Assembly: GCF_029223195.1 (NCBI RefSeq)
Contig: NZ_JARHUF010000003.1
Coordinates: forward strand, 247,410 to 311,409
From: Vibrio sp. CAU 1672
GTDB lineage: Bacteria; Pseudomonadota; Gammaproteobacteria; Enterobacterales; Vibrionaceae
DNA: 64,000 bases
Direction: 5' to 3'
Numbering within the stretch: position 1 is the stretch's first letter; every line of letters begins with the position of its first letter. The notes under the pieces are model-generated. The model was not told the origin of the DNA, did no database searches, and was given only the letters and a program-made list of their open reading frames with translations. A program made the translations under genes and the position numbers. Below are positions 63,880 to 64,000 of this stretch, in pieces.

Positions 63880-64000
63880 TTCCGTCCTAAATAAGGTTGA
63901 CACTTTCCAACCCCAAAATTGGAGAGTGTTATGAAATCAACAAATAAAAGAACTCAGCGCGATTATTCCCTCGCTTTTAAACTCACCGTAGTGGATGAGG
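63880..64000 (+). mobile_element. Left end of an IS3-family element with orfA start
   Basis: TGTTCCGTCCTAAATAAGG near 63880 looks like a terminal inverted repeat. An ATG at 63931, preceded by GGAGAG, opens MKSTNKRTQRDYSLAFKLTV, the start of an IS3-family (IS150-like) orfA transposase. The element is cut by the window edge. Its left flank lies about 20 bases after a minus-strand terminator. Confidence 0.75.

Noticed and set aside
1..64000. CRISPR array, tRNA or rRNA genes
   Set aside because: No regularly spaced identical repeats and no recognisable tRNA or rRNA sequences were seen in reading both strands.

Overview
The window looks like a Vibrionaceae chromosome segment, most likely Vibrio or a close relative. 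The evidence is gene content: a Vibrio-style putP / small ALDH-like protein / putA / AraC block, a DUF2999 protein, TRAP-type hexuronate uptake fused to uxu/uxa/kdg genes, and a lapC-lapG-lapD-lapB adhesin-control cluster. Apart from an AT-richer patch near 33.5-37 kb, base composition is moderate and even. No rRNA, tRNA or CRISPR array was seen.

Layout. 0-2 kb: a response-regulator start and a glucose-type PTS gene, each broken by one in-frame stop. 2-8.7 kb: a U32-family protein, an AraC/GyrI-like regulator, a periplasmic ligand-binding lipoprotein overlapping a membrane diguanylate cyclase, and a DUF2999 protein. 8.9-18.9 kb: a complete route from glucuronate and fructuronate to pyruvate plus glyceraldehyde 3-phosphate (uxaC, uxuB, uxuA, kdgK, eda) with its GntR regulator and a TRAP importer whose large permease is frameshifted. 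19-27.8 kb: YgjV, DUF1840, a secreted AGE-fold protein, an alkaline-phosphatase lipoprotein, a large six-hairpin glycosidase-like lipoprotein and a LysR regulator. 28-31.3 kb: CtlX hydrolase with a LysE-exporter remnant, and an ABC exporter. 31.3-37 kb: an inserted-looking block with a chemoreceptor, a sugar-binding protein whose permeases are only fragments, an IS3 scrap, and a diverged copy of the ABC exporter's last codons. 37-46.9 kb: DUF445, Lrp, two small zinc-ribbon proteins, MerR and the proline-utilisation block. 46.9-64 kb: an apparently gene-free stretch with a perfect 32-bp palindrome and two orphan terminators, a PAS-LuxR regulator, pdxH, a DctB/DctD-like two-component pair, the lap cluster, a small MscS channel, a FapA-type protein, tmcA, and the start of an IS3-family element at the right edge.

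How the parts fit. Hexuronate uptake and breakdown appear co-controlled by UxuR-type operators (ATTGGT-NN-ACCAAT) and a CRP-like site in the dctP/dctQ divergent promoter. Proline use is probably controlled by the AraC protein through two direct repeats upstream of putA. The lap genes form a c-di-GMP-controlled adhesin export and release module without its adhesin or outer-membrane channel in this window. The neighbouring DctD-like regulator has lost the hallmarks of a sigma-54 activator.

The less ordinary signals are a MITE-like repeat that begins exactly at the stop codon of two unrelated genes, the degenerate DctD beside lap, the duplicated ABC-exporter tail flanking an island-like block, the decayed sugar transporter, and the palindrome plus tandem terminators at 46.97-47.34 kb. 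All functional statements rest on reading the sequence and on remembered family features; no database search was run.
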